A stretch of DNA of 64,000 nt from Sepiola atlantica (taxonomy: Eukaryota > Mollusca > Cephalopoda > Sepiida > Sepiolidae). Position 1 is the stretch's first letter; every line of letters begins with the position of its first letter. Positions 23,976 to 34,964 of this stretch are shown here, piece after piece. The DNA lies in assembly GCA_963556195.1 (NCBI GenBank), contig OY744537.1, forward strand, positions 14,365,243 to 14,429,242. The letters run 5' to 3'. Below the pieces are notes generated by a model. The model was given only the letters and a program-made list of their open reading frames with translations, searched no databases and was not told where the DNA came from. Both the position numbers and the translations under genes were made by a program.

Positions 23976-24100
23976 AGCTACCTCCACCAAAGAGGTTATG
24001 TTTTCAGTCGAGTTTGTTTGTTTGTTTGTGTACAGCCTACCGTCGAAATGGATTGACTAATCCTCACTAAATTGGTTACAATATCAGTCATGATCTAACT
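23976..24100 (+). repeat. Dispersed repeat with GTTATGTTTTC and (GTTT)n
   Basis: The string CACCAAAGAGGTTATGTTTT, a GTTTGTTTGTTTG run, and ATGGATTGACTAATC form a motif order common to dispersed repeats in many marine invertebrates. No coding region was recognised. Confidence 0.5.
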
Positions 24101-24271
24101 TATAACTTATTCAATTTTCGAATATCAAGGTCAAATGTCAAGGTCACGGAAAAGATAACAGTAACAATTTCGGCGATAATTTCGCTTCTGTTAATCTTAG
24201 AGACCTGCTACTTGACACTATATTTTAGACTATAAAGCCCCGCATCTTGTATGATCTGGGACTTTGGCCTT

Positions 24272-24433
24272 GGAAATTCAACGAAATACGAAATTTAACG
24301 AAATACGAAATTTAACGAAATACGAAATTTAACGAAATACGAAATTCAACGAAATACGAAATTTAACGAAATACGAAATTTAACGAAATACGAAATTTAA
24401 CGAAATACGAAATTTAACGAAATACGAAATTTC
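24272..24433 (+). repeat. 17-bp minisatellite, ~9 copies
   Basis: The unit AACGAAATACGAAATTT is repeated head to tail with a single T-to-C variant in some copies. Each unit itself contains two related halves (ACGAAAT, ACGAAAT). It is non-coding. Confidence 0.95.
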
Positions 24434-25117
24434 CGATTTTTTCCAAATTTGATGTATACATCTGCTGCTTTCTAATAAAAGTAACCGCCTTACAAAATCT
24501 CAGCCTGCTCAGATAAATAGTTTTCGAGTTATCAACATTTCAATGGCATCACTTCAGGAATACTTCATACAATATGGAGAAGTAAAACACAGATAAGACT
24601 TTGGTCTATCCTTACGTTTTCATGAGAAGGTATGCAGTATCACGACTGACTTATGTTTTTATTGCTTTATGTTTGTCTTTTATGAATTCATTAATATCAA
24701 GAAAAATGTCTTAATTGCTATATTTATAAAGGGGGATAGTGCTCAACATTGGTGATATAACGTACGTAGCTTAACCGTAAGTTGAAAGAGCGCGGACATT
24801 TGCCAGAAAAAAAGGGCAACACATGGTTCACACGTGTGAGCTATTTTGTCTGCTGAGCGCAAGGCGAGAAACTGACAGTAACAACCGCTATTCATTCTAT
24901 TCATACAATTTTCAAACTTAGATGTACGTATCCCACATATAAATAGACGAGTTAATACAACTATCTGTTCATTAATACGCGTAACTGCTACCGTGTATAT
25001 ATTAATACGAATCTTCCGTCTTCAATCTTCGAACGTACGTCAAAACAAAATTGTCACTTCACTCGACTGCAGCCACGTGAACAATTACATACATGGAGAG
25101 GTAGAGTAGGAAAAAGA
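24434..25117. other. No gene; one dispersed block
   Basis: Contains the 24,712-24,760 partner of the 21,589 repeat. Nothing else was recognised. Confidence 0.5.
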
Positions 25118-25290
25118 GGGACCATACTTGCGTTGATGCGCCGGTCCTAGTTAAATCACCGAAGTTAAGCAACGTTAAGCTTGGTCAGTACCAGATGGGT
25201 GACCATTTAAGAATATCAGACGCTGTATGTCGGAGGACGGCGACACCTCACTGCAAAACAACAAAAACAAAAAAAACAAAAAACAAAAAG
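25118..25290 (+). pseudogene. 5S rRNA-derived segment with A-rich tail
   Basis: It contains ATCACCGAAGTTAAGCAACG, the most conserved internal-promoter segment of 5S rRNA. It continues with GGTCAGTACCAGATGGGTGA and a mutated 3' end, after a degenerate 5' start at GACCATACTTGCGTTGA. An AACAAAAACAAAAAAAAC-type tail begins within about 30 bp. The tail and divergence indicate a retroposed copy or 5S-headed SINE, not a functional 5S gene. Confidence 0.85.
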
Positions 25291-25569
25291 AAACAAACAA
25301 ACGTTGTTATCTCCCTTGACGTGTATATACATTCGGTTGGGAACCTTTCATGAATTCAATATTTTATAAAAAGGTTGTCCTTCGGAGGAAACCGGTGCAA
25401 CTCGCCTAGAGTGAATTGCCGACCTATGACAAGAACAGGCGGAAGGACAGGTAGACAAGTAAGGCGAAACACGCTGCGAGAAAGATCCATACAGATTGGC
25501 AATAGTAGAAAAAGAAATCCACACGTGTTGATATATACGGATGTGGAAAAGTATTACTTTATTATGTAC
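25291..25569. other. Unrecognised
   Basis: A short open frame (25,375-25,572) rich in Arg and Gly has no recognisable domain. Confidence 0.4.
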
Positions 25570-26320
25570 TAGCAGGGATACCGGGCGTTGCCCGGAGCTA
25601 TTAAAAACCCCCAGAAAAGGTTAAAGGAAAAGGTGTGTAACATCTTTATATTAAAACCTCTTTCTCTCTACATCTCTCAATCCGTATTTTTCTCTTCCTC
25701 CTTCCCTGTTTTTATACATCCCTCCCGTTCACCCCTCTTTCACCTCCGTCAAGCCCATTCCCATCTCTTGTTTTTATATATTGAACATAATTATAATGTA
25801 AGCCATTTACTTCTCCTTTATATGATAGATAACATTTGAAATGGCTGAAAAATCTATCCCCCACCCTGAATAGTTGACCCTCAAAGAATGATTTTTTTTC
25901 GATATTATTTATCTAGGATCAAGCGTTATGGGAGAAAAGGGTCATTTTTTTGCCATCTGGGAGGGCTTTTGACCCCCTGGGGGCGCGAACCAGATTTTTT
26001 CCAAGGTCAGTGATACTTATTATCTATTAGGAACAATTGCCTCCACATTTTGGCCAAGTTTCAGAGAAATTGAATGGATGGATGAGAAGTTATGGGGCAA
26101 AAATGTCATATTTTGCCATTTCGGGGTCTTTTGACCCCTTGGGGGGCTAAGCAGATTTTTTTTTAAATTCAGAGAATGTCACTGTCTAACCTGACCAAAG
26201 TTACAACTTCATGCAAAATTTCAGAGAAATTCAATGGATGGTTGCGGAGAAAAATCCGGACGGACGGACATGTCTCAAAACATAAATCCCCCGATTTTAT
26301 AAATCGGAGGACCAAAAAGA
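25570..26320 (+). repeat. ~750-bp dispersed repeat with internal duplication
   Basis: It starts with CTAGCAGGGATACCGGGCGT and TGCCCGG and ends near CCCCCGATTTTATAAATCGG, a short terminal inverted repeat. Inside are two diverged ~190-bp copies. Each has CTTTTGACCCC(C/T)TGGGGG, then CAGATTTTTT, then TTTCAGAGAAATT(G/C)AATGGATGG (split here for length). A GGACGGACGGACATG block precedes the end. Similar blocks are familiar from molluscan repeats. It is non-coding. Confidence 0.7.
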
Positions 26321-27072
26321 GTGTCACATTTTTTTTTCTAGCATAGAACTAAAAGTAATATAAATACATAAAACGTAGACCAAATGATAACATTAAAACC
26401 TATTTTCTTTAATTATCGTGATTTTTTACGGGCTTCCTAATATTTACTGGAATCCTCGGTGAAATGACCCCTTTTTCTTCTTTTTCGTTTTCTGAATCCA
26501 TTTATCTTACGAAAAACGGAACCCACAACAGAAAATACAAAAACGAAAAGAAAAGAAAAATGCTTTCGTCGGTAAAAAAAGGGAAAAGGATATAATTATC
26601 CGGTTTATTTGAAATCAAAATTCAAATGTTATTCAACGTCTGTTTGTTAACCGGTTGTTTCTCGGGGAAAAAATACGCTTTGAGGTTTTTCTGTTTTTCT
26701 ACATTTGCCTTGTTTCCAATTAGAATTTTGAAAACCTTGAACTGAAATATTTCTGTTTTTATAAAGTCTATATTTCCTTGGGGGGAAATGGATTATTAAT
26801 CAGAACTAATAACACCGCAGAATGCACAGTATGGTGCCAATGTTTATTGGAGAACCGTTAATCGTATAGTAAAAGGAAAGAAAACGTTTTGCAATAGGTT
26901 GGATTAATTCAGCAGCTCCGGGTGCTTCAGCCAAAGATTGTGAAGATAATGAACCAAACGCGACTATAAGATTTCGAGCTCGCTTATAAAGACGAGCACT
27001 ACCTCAGAATAGAAGGTGTTTAGTCAAGTTGACTTTACCTAATCTGTGTAGTTCTTTGCAAAACGCGCGAAA
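26321..27072. other. No feature recognised
   Basis: AT-rich DNA without identifiable elements. Confidence 0.5.
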
Positions 27073-27100
27073 CCTAACCCTAACCCTAACCCTAACCCTA
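27073..27100. repeat. Interstitial telomere-type repeat (CCCTAA)n
   Basis: About 4.5 perfect CCCTAA units, i.e. TTAGGG on the minus strand. Ordinary sequence flanks it on both sides, so this is internal and not a chromosome end. Confidence 0.95.
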
Positions 27101-27347
27101 TTGCACAGAATAATATTAGATTGCGCGTTGATCAGTGCGGCTTTCAAATTACACACGGAGTTAAGAAATGCACAATGTGTCTGCGCACCAACTACCACAA
27201 AACGGGTTCGTCCACGTGTTACAACTGCTTCGGCCACGTGATATATGCGTTGCAAAATAGGACGGATGAAAATATTGTAATACTTTTTACTCACCCTTGG
27301 AAAATCTATAGAGCTTATTCTAATAATAATGCATTTACACGTAATTT

Positions 27348-27400
<53 letters not shown>
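27348..27400. repeat. (TA)n microsatellite
   Basis: About 50 bp of TA immediately before the inverted-repeat element at 27,401. Confidence 0.95.
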
Positions 27401-27403
<3 letters not shown>

Positions 27404-27737
27404 GGTGATTCATAAGTCATTTCACTTAGCTATTTAAAATTATTACCATATGAAGCACAAACATACTATGAACTTTTGATAATTGTTATCTTACTCTCTA
27501 ATTACTGCTATTTGTTAGGCAATGGAAACGTGATGTGAACAGAAAGCCTCCTTCGCACAACACCATAATCCATCAAATATGCTACTAAAAGTCGCAAATT
27601 CCTTGCAAAAAAAGAATGGAGCTATGCATGCAGAACGAAGGTGGAAATTTTGAAAATTTGCTGTAATTTTAAACTCCCATAAATTAATTTTGGATTTTCA
27701 AAAATAAATAGCTAAGTGACTTATGAATGGTTTAATA
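27401..27737. mobile_element. Non-autonomous inverted-repeat transposon (mariner-like ends)
   Basis: The left end reads CAGGGTGATTCATAAGTCAT and TTCACTTAGCTATTTA. The right end (27,705-27,735) carries the complement AAATAGCTAAGTGACTTATG and AAT. The right arm lacks the TTTCA insert of the left arm. The left end abuts TA, the target of Tc1/mariner elements, and a CAGGGTG start is common among mariners. At ~335 bp with no open frame, it would be a MITE. The outermost right end is not perfectly preserved. Confidence 0.6.
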
Positions 27738-28687
27738 CTTGTTATTTATATACAAATTTTGGCTACATATTTGCAGACATGTTACAGTTCTAGCGGGAAA
27801 CCAGTTGAAATTCTTCCGGACTCTATTTAAAACACCCTTCGTCAAAAGTGACGGACACGATTATACATTGCCAGGTTCGCACTGATATCCATATTTATAT
27901 AAAATAAAGTCCCAATCGATGACAGTTAGGGATGAGATAGGGGATATATAGAAGAGAAGGAAATTCTAACGGACGCGTAAGTTGAAATAGGATGGGGGTT
28001 TCTTAGATACAGTTCATCATTAGGGAGTAAAAATAGATTTCAACGACTGTTGCTTTAAGAGATTGGGCCAAGCAGGGAAAAGTATCAGTAAATGATTGGG
28101 GATAGGGTGCTAGGAAACTACTAAAGTAGCATGCCTAGCCTTAAGTAAGGATGCGTAGATAATTAGTCATATTGAGGAAAGGGGGATTAGAAATTGACAA
28201 TTTAACTTAGAGTGTTAGATGTTTTATGGTAAGAATTGGAGCACATTAAAAATACAGATCTACTGGGTAACCTGTTAAAGTACTACTATTAAGACAACTG
28301 TATATAATCAAACTGGTTTAAAAGAGCTAATAGTTGATTGAAACTCAAGTGATTAGAGATTTAGGAACTTACGCGTTTAAGTAGAAACTATTCAGTCTTT
28401 TTTTGTATTTCAAAGATTTAAATAGTTTTAAAAATTTACAGTTAGTTAAAGATCGGAGGCTAACGTAGATGGGGGTTTAAATGTTCAAGTTACATCATTA
28501 TGACACTATTTTCAGCGCCAGAGGTATCAGGGTTTTATAGTCAATTCGAGTATATGGAATTTAATTGAATTGTTTTCACTGGACATCTATTGTATTTTCG
28601 ACACTCTTCTCACACACATCTATATTTTATAACTTTTTCAAATTATGACTTTTGATTTATTCTCCGCCAACTTGTCTATCTATTTAA
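27738..28687. other. One dispersed block, otherwise unrecognised
   Basis: 27,865-27,925 (GGTTCGCACTGATATCCATA) pairs with 21,940-21,990. Nothing else is identifiable. Confidence 0.5.
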
Positions 28688-28735
28688 ATTCCTCTGATGA
28701 TAAGAAACCATTCTTTGAAAAGCCTGGCTTAACAA
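28688..28735 (+). ncRNA. Hammerhead-ribozyme-like motif 1
   Basis: CTGATGA (28,694-28,700) is followed by a 5-bp potential stem II (AAGAA at 28,702-28,706 with TTCTT at 28,711-28,715, ACCA loop), then GAAA (28,717-28,720). Next comes a small AAGCC/GGCTT-type stem III. Stem I pairing is not convincing, so activity is doubtful. A (TA)n tract begins about 115 nt downstream, as with the two other candidates. Hammerheads are known in Penelope-like retroelements. Confidence 0.35.
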
Positions 28736-28846
28736 AAGAAAAAAATAACATTATTTTATTGAATACACCTTGTCTTGAATAACTGAAGATGTAATAGATT
28801 TGCAATTCTTGCATGTTTTATTTCTCTTCTTTCATTTCTCTCTCCT

Positions 28847-28849
<3 letters not shown>

Positions 28850-28919
<70 letters not shown>
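28850..28919. repeat. (TA)n microsatellite
   Basis: About 70 bp of TA downstream of the hammerhead-like motif at 28,694. Confidence 0.95.
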
Positions 28920-28921
<2 letters not shown>

Positions 28922-29073
28922 ACTGATGATCCCTTAAATAATGTTAGAAGCAAACTAATATAATAACTGTAAAAGTTAAATTGACTTACATGAGTGATTT
29001 TCCACTGTACGACTTGGGACATAAGTTTTTTTTTGTATTTTTTTATATAGTTTTAATGGTTGAGAAACTTTCA

Positions 29074-29077
<4 letters not shown>

Positions 29078-29132
<55 letters not shown>
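29078..29132. repeat. (TA)n microsatellite
   Basis: Pure TA run. Flanking DNA to 29,461 shows nothing recognised. Confidence 0.95.
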
Positions 29133-29135
<3 letters not shown>

Positions 29136-29461
29136 TGTGCCTTTATAAATAAGTCACATTTCTTATTTATCATTGTTAAACATCATTAGTATATGATTAG
29201 TTCAGAGGACAGAGAACGTACCCCCTCCCATCTCTCGAGAATGTGGCCCACAGTTATTTGAGCTTTTAATTGTTTCTTTACTACCACACTCAGAAAATCG
29301 ATCCTGTATGGAATGTCTACAGACATTAAATTTAATGTTGTTATTTGAGGCAAATGTTTTTTAAAATTCTTTTTATTGTGACTTTATAGATATTTTATAC
29401 CTACCGCAGCGGGAGAGTTCCACATTCAACGAATTAATATTCACTTTTTAAAGCTACGTAA

Positions 29462-29856
29462 ATTCCATGATAAATGCCAGTATACTGAACTCATATGCCT
29501 TTAATAGGGTTAAGATGAAAATTCATATACACTAAATGTACGAAAGCAAGGAAATTCCCAAATTTTTACACTTTTATTGTCATTAAGGGTATGCAAGCAC
29601 AACAGGGCTATGTATTTTACTGGTAGGAATTTTTCTTCAGCGCACCTCACACACTTCATCCACACATGCATAGAGATTTATACTATAGTGATGTGATAAT
29701 GAAATGGCTTGGTTGATATGTAGTCATACCCTTAATGACAATAAAAGTGTAAAAATTTGGGAATTTCCTTGCTTTTGTACATTTAGTGTATATGAATTTT
29801 CATCTTAACCCTATTAAGGGCATATGATTTCAGTATACTGGCATTTATCATGGAAT
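29462..29856. mobile_element. Inverted-repeat element, 132-bp arms
   Basis: Arms 29,462-29,593 and 29,725-29,856 are reverse complements with only a few mismatches. For example, GGGTTAAGATGAAAATTCAT on the left is matched by its complement at 29,793-29,812. The spacer is about 131 bp. This is typical of a fold-back or MITE element with long terminal inverted repeats. There is no open frame. High arm identity suggests recent insertion or gene conversion. Confidence 0.88.
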
Positions 29857-30649
29857 GTCACTACTTTTGTAAAGGCTATGCCTCAAGACAATGGTAATTT
29901 TTAAGTTTTTTTTGAATTTTCTGGAAAACTAAGGTATATGGTAAACTGAAATTAAAATGCCATCAACCAGACCCTAGAACCTCTATCTCTGCCCAAAATC
30001 AGCTGAATCCATCACATAGTTGATGAGATACAGGGTGGCACACACGTACGTACGTACACACGGATAACACAAAATCACTCCTGATCTTTCTGGATCTCTG
30101 GGTTGCCTTGACTAATGATGCTGACATTCTACACACTTATAGAACCTATGAAATGAAAATTTTGTGCAAAGTTTTAACTAATTTGGTTTATTGAATTTTG
30201 AGTTATGACTGATCAAAGAAATGAGATTTCTAGCATAGGCGATTCGTGAAGTCTATTAAGGGATAGAGCGCTATCGCGCCTCCCTTGATTGTTACCATCG
30301 AAATGAAACGAAGAATAAAATGTAGTGTATACCATTCGATCAGGGATGGTGTATGCTGTGGTCGACCTCGTTCTCTTGTTGCCCAGCGTTTAAGATATTC
30401 TCCGTTGCTACTTTTCTCGGGACGAGTTGCTAGAGCGTGTTCTTGAAAACGCACGGCGATTAAAACAATAACTCTTTTTATTTATTCATTTTATTTTATA
30501 GTTTAGAGTGTTCCCTAATGGATCGGAAGAACAAGGTTCGATCGCTACTCGAGTTATTTAAAAAAAAAAAAACTGTATATGTACCTCCTTGCTAAACACT
30601 CTGGTGAAGGCCAATGATAAGTAGAGTAATCCAGAGAAAATAGTGGTGC
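29857..30649. other. Repeat-like DNA, no gene called
   Basis: It contains ACACGTACGTACGTACACAC near 30,041 and text resembling dispersed repeat tails. A 74-codon minus-strand frame at 30,230-30,454 has no recognisable domain. Confidence 0.45.
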
Positions 30650-30720
30650 TCTCCCTTATATCTCGGTGTAGTAGCTAATGAAAAGACAGCCTCTGGGTGG
30701 CCCTCGACTACGATCGATCG
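30650..30720. repeat. Dispersed repeat tail (partner at 48,245-48,305)
   Basis: ATCTCGGTGTAGTAG and TCGACTACGATCGAT are separated by about 30 nt. The complementary pair CTACACCGAGG and ATCGACCGTAGTCGA occurs at 48,240-48,300 in the opposite orientation. Confidence 0.6.
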
Positions 30721-31485
30721 ATTAATTATTTATTCATATTCATATTAACAATGTAGATATTCATTATCCTCAACTAGAGTTTCTTCGTGATGGGTCTAAG
30801 AGACCTTAACTAAAGTTTAAGCAGAAAATTGAAATGCAACTTTAAATGAATTTTATGACACGTGATTAAACTAAGCATCTCCCGTATTTAGTGCGACAGA
30901 TGAAACAATAGTGCAGCAATGTAAATCATACCCATTAGCCGTATGCTTTTAGCAAATTGCATCACTTAAACATTGTATTGCCGCAAAGTAATATGTAACA
31001 CACACGTATCTAGATCATATAGTTATACTATTCTTTCTAAATAGAATCATATTGGGTTTGCTGCTATTCCTAGAGCAAATACGGTAAAAAAAACAATCCA
31101 TAATTCTTTGTAATTATGCAACTTTTGCTTCACTATAATCTCTTTGTTGCACATTATGAGCGGAGTATCCATCGTTTCAAGAGGCAAGAGGAAGTTCTCC
31201 TTTTCTCTATTTTAACACAGGAAATCGCTATAATTGATACGGAGCTAAATATATTTATATAATTTTTAAAAGTCCTCTATGAATTAAGCAATACTTGACA
31301 GTTAAATGATGCATTCACTTTAATTATAATATGTGAGCAAGTTCCTTTAGAATATCAAGTTCTTTATGATATTTTTTATAAAGGGAAAAAGGTGTTGAAT
31401 AATAGATATCCACCATGTAGCATGAAGAAACCTGCCGTGCACTAATCCATCTCCAGGCTATAACGTCAGTTTTATCATTCACAAT
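30721..31485. other. No feature recognised
   Basis: AT-rich sequence without identifiable elements. Confidence 0.5.
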
Positions 31486-31610
31486 GATTTAGCTGACACG
31501 TGGTCTTCGGATTTCCGGTATCTGGCAAAGGTGCCGTAAGGCCGCATACAATCCGTGATAGCCTGGTTGAATGTAAGCACCCTAACCGCACGGCCACGCC
31601 CGTTCACTAG
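31486..31610 (-). mobile_element. tRNA-derived SINE fragment 1
   Basis: The minus strand begins GGCGTGGCCGTGCGGTTAGG, an A-box-like tRNA D-arm segment, followed by GTGCTTACATTCAACCAGG and a GCGGCCTTACGGCACC body. A GTGxGGTTAxG start with a GGCACC body recalls cephalopod tRNA-headed SINEs. The B box is poorly preserved. It is too diverged to be a tRNA gene. 31,611-31,794 shows nothing clear. Confidence 0.5.
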
Positions 31611-31794
31611 ATATAAATAAGAAAACACTGCTAAATAAATATGGTGTTGTTAGTTTCCTTATTAAAACAAGATTTTCTGTAAACATTACAGCAAACGTCT
31701 TTCCAATCTAAGGAACAATCGCCGGGTTTTTATTAGACAATCAGACACATTATTTCAAACGCAAACTAAACTTAAACACCCCGAGAGTACATAA

Positions 31795-32125
31795 CTTGAA
31801 CTTCGACGAACTTGCTGCTCTAGTGTCCCCTCGACGTAAATACACCCGACAAACTCGACAATGAGTTAACTCCCACCGATTCACTGTTGAGGTCCCCAGA
31901 TGTCGCAGGACTTTCAACTCTAATAGATTATTTCCTCAAACTGCTAGCATTTGTAATTCCATTTCTGCTCCCTGTTTTCTTGGCTGTAATCTAAATGTAA
32001 TGCGAACAAACATCTCGCTGTACAACTCTTCACCTAGGACTTTGTATAATCTGGCTCTTAATTCACAGTTGCCCCGTACAGTGGCAATATGCCTTTTTGG
32101 GGATTAATTAAAGTTAAACAAAAAA
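31795..32125 (+). pseudogene. LINE 3' end, family A, copy 2
   Basis: It opens with FDELAALVSPRRKYTRQTRQ, then reads a frameshifted ENCVPRCRR...SAPCFLG-like stretch, and ends CAGTGGCAATATGCCTTTTT. These match the C-terminus and tail of the copy at 48,587-49,500. Stops follow within about 25 codons. It is a 5'-truncated dead copy. Confidence 0.75.
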
Positions 32126-32280
32126 TATATTATACTCGGTTAGCTGACTTGAAAAATCAAATCTACAATTCTCGTATAATTAGCACCGATTCATGACAAT
32201 TGTGCACGTGCTTTGTTTCAGCATTATACACGCATTTGAATCAGTTCATCTCAAACGTATATTGTGGTTTTAAGACTACC

Positions 32281-32652
32281 CGTCCAACCCAATAGCCCTT
32301 ATACTCGAGTTGCCTTTGGACCCAATAGCCCTTATACTCGAGTTGCCTTTGGACCCAATAGCCCTTATACTCGAGTTGCCTTTGGACCCAATATCCCTTA
32401 TACTCGAGTTGCCTTTGGACCCAATAGCCCTTATACTCGAGTTGCCTTTGGACCCAATAGCCCTTATACTCGAGTTGCCTTTGGACCCAATAGCCCTTAT
32501 ACTCGAGTTTCTTTGGACCCAATAGCCCTTATACTCGAGTTGCCTTTGGACCCAATAGCCCTTATACTCGAGTTGCCTTTGGACCCAATAGCCCTTATAC
32601 TCGAGTTGCCTTTGGACCCAATAGCCCTTATACTCGAGTTGCCTTTGGACCG
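32281..32652. repeat. 33-bp minisatellite, 11 copies
   Basis: The unit starts CCCAATAGCCCTTATACTCG and continues AGTTGCCTTTGGA. One unit is 31 bp (missing GC near 32,509), which shifts the frame. Because 33 is divisible by 3, both strands stay open (for example an 11-residue QLEYKGYWVQR repeat on minus), but no start context or homolog supports a gene. CCCTTATACTCGAGTTG resembles the 3' tail of LINE family D. Confidence 0.96.
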
Positions 32653-33359
32653 TGACAAGTGGTGACTCGTTTGTCAAAAAAACAAAAAACAAAATTTATT
32701 TAATATACTTGGAAAATGCATGCGTATGTCTCTTATAGATATAGGTAAATTAGAGGGTTGACTAGACTATAACGCCTTGGTAGAGCAACTAAACTAGGGA
32801 ATAGAATCATACAAAATCACACCAATCCTTCCATTGTTATTGAAGAGTTTCATCCAATCAGCTTGGATTGTTTATTACCACTGTAATTAAGTAATGCCGG
32901 CTCAGTAGAAGTGCGGTTGTAGTTTGCGCATCCATTGCTTCACCATAAACTCCCAATCGCGCAGATGGTATCCATTGTCTCTTTTGAGATAAAAAAAAAT
33001 ACCACAAACAACAACAGTAACAACAACAACAATGATTTTTAATAACGATTCAAACTTACTTTATACAAAACTATGTGCATCGATGCTGAGCTCAAAAGCT
33101 TAAATCACGTGGTATTCTACAGCAGGGTCACCATTTTTAGTATCGACAATGTTCGATGTTACTTAACGCCGGTGTTTGGACGAGTATTTGTGATTGAAAC
33201 GTGAAAAAAAACGCCCTAATCTGAAAGTGTTGAAGAATCATTCGAAATATTTCGAGATTTGGTTTCTGATGATTTCCAAAATTAAATCGGGATTTGCTTC
33301 CTAACCTTTTACAAATCTTCATGGAAATCCGATTAGTAGCGATTGTTTACTTACTAGAA
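32653..33359. other. No feature recognised
   Basis: Contains a short CAACAACAACAA run near 33,005-33,030. Otherwise unremarkable. Confidence 0.5.
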
Positions 33360-33650
33360 GTGTTCACAAGAGTCATCATCAATGATTGCTAACTGACAGT
33401 AACACGTAGAATTCTGAGTGACAATAAGTCATCCCAAATTTCCATCACTCTTCATTTCTTTCAATAACTGTTTAAAATCACTTTGTGTTATCGCAACATT
33501 CGTTCACCATTGATTTCTTGCTGATAACGACCGTTGCTGTTATTTACTTACTAAGAGTTCACCCATGAATCATTATCAGTTATTGTTCACTAGTAATAAC
33601 AAATGTGTTCCCTGGAGACTGAGTGACCACAAGTCTTACAAGGCTGGTAC
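33360..33650 (-). repeat. Family B LINE 3' UTR-like repeats
   Basis: Two blocks (CAATGATTGCTAACTG ... CTGAGTGACAATAAGTC, and TTATTGTTCACTAG ... GAGACTGAGTGACC) match the repeated 3' UTR units at 14,921-15,136. They lie on the 3' side of the minus-strand LINE at 33,960-34,455. The 33,651-33,959 interval is T-rich with a G run. Confidence 0.6.
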
Positions 33651-33959
33651 GATGTTTTATTCTTAATTTTAATTTTTTAATTTTTTTTATTTAATTATTT
33701 ATTTGTTTTTTGTTTAATTTTTTTATTTATATTTATTTTTTACTTTTTTAGGGGGGGAGGGGGAGAGCGGGGGCGCTTATGGTGTTTCTTGCTATTTCTA
33801 TTCATGAGTTCATTTTTGTGTCGTGTCAGCTGAGGCCACTGTAATTTATTGAAGTGATGTTTCTTGCATGTTCTGTTCCTTGGTTCGTGATGTAGTGTTC
33901 TTCGTGTGGTTTTGTTTTCTTCCTGTTGTAAATTCCATCTGACTGGTTACCTTTCGTAG

Positions 33960-34455
33960 CTTATGTGGGTTGGTTTCTGCATTCAAGGATTTTCCTTAAG
34001 ATTGCAGCTGTTTTGGTCATTGCCGTCATTTGTATAGTTTCGATGGTGCCTTTGATTCCAATTTCTCCCAGTCTTTTCTCTATGTTTTGGATTGCTCCTA
34101 GTGCTCCTAAGAATATCGTTATTATACTAACTTTCTTCATGCTCCATATTCCTTTGAGTTCTCTGGTTAAGTTCGTGTATTTGCTTTGTTTGTCCATCTC
34201 TTTGATCTTTACTCTTTGTCTGCTGGAACGGCGAAGTCTACGATTTTACAAGATTTTTACTTCTTGTCGATTATAATAACATCAGGTCTCCTTGCTTGTA
34301 TGAGTTTATCTGTTTGTACATCCATATGCGTTTTTCGTTTTCCAGTACTGTTTCTGGTTTATGTTTGTACCATTTGTTTGCGTATTCTAAATTCAATCGT
34401 TTGCACAGTTCCCAGTGTATTACTTTCCCAACACAGTCATGTCTGTTCTTGTATT
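33960..34455 (-). pseudogene. REL-endonuclease LINE C-terminus (family B, copy 2)
   Basis: The minus strand reads HDCVGKVIHWELCKRLNLEY (about 34,440-34,380) and then WYKHKPETVLENEKR. The endonuclease core is RRPDVIIIDKK ... KIVDFAVPADKE (about 34,290-34,215), with the catalytic Asp retained and a stop between the halves. It ends with SMKKVSIITIFLGALGAI and a Leu-rich C-terminus to 33,963. This order matches R2/R4-like LINE endonuclease domains and supplies the C-terminal part missing from copy 1. The RT is absent, and frameshifts occur near 34,330 and 34,205. A TTC/TTA simple repeat adjoins the upstream end. Confidence 0.82.
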
Positions 34456-34464
34456 CTTCTTCTT

Positions 34465-34535
<71 letters not shown>

Positions 34536-34540
34536 GATTA
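34456..34540. repeat. (TTC)n then (TTA)n
   Basis: About 36 bp of TTC passes into about 45 bp of TTA. Confidence 0.95.
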
Positions 34541-34964
34541 TTATGGTGATGATGAGGAAAGTTGTAAACATGCAGAGGGACAAACTAATGTTTGAAAAAC
34601 ATCAACCGCTCAATGGTAATAAACAAGACCTCATATCTTGGAGAAAATATGTCAGCGATTCTTCTCACCAGATATGGTCATAAAATATGAGCCAATCATT
34701 TTTGCAGTAATCTCAGATTAATGGATTATTGGTACGGCATCAATACATACATCACATGTCTGAAAGGGACGGCAAATGGTGATGAATGAGGGATTAAGAT
34801 TAAAGTAAACACAAAAAGAGATTTAGAAGAAAAAATGAAGAAAAAATGAATTGGAAGAAATACTATGAAAGCGAAATAAAGAGTAACAAAGAAAGAGATA
34901 GAAGGAGAGAGAGAGAGAGAGAAGAGGATACATGTAAGAGATAGACAGAGACTAATTCATTAAG
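34541..34964. other. No feature recognised
   Basis: AT-rich, becoming purine-rich towards the GAA tract, with a short (AG)n near 34,906-34,922. Confidence 0.5.

Noticed and set aside
25118..25290. Functional 5S rRNA gene
   Set aside because: Degraded 5' and 3' ends break the closing stem. An A-rich tail indicates retroposition.
27073..27100. Chromosome end
   Set aside because: Only ~4.5 telomere units with long ordinary sequence on both sides.
30230..30454. 74-codon minus-strand frame as a host gene
   Set aside because: No recognisable domain, start context or splice structure. Insufficient support.
32241..32692. Frames over the 33-bp minisatellite (QLEYKGYWVQR repeat)
   Set aside because: Unit length divisible by three keeps both strands open. 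A 31-bp unit breaks the frame and no flanking coding sequence exists.
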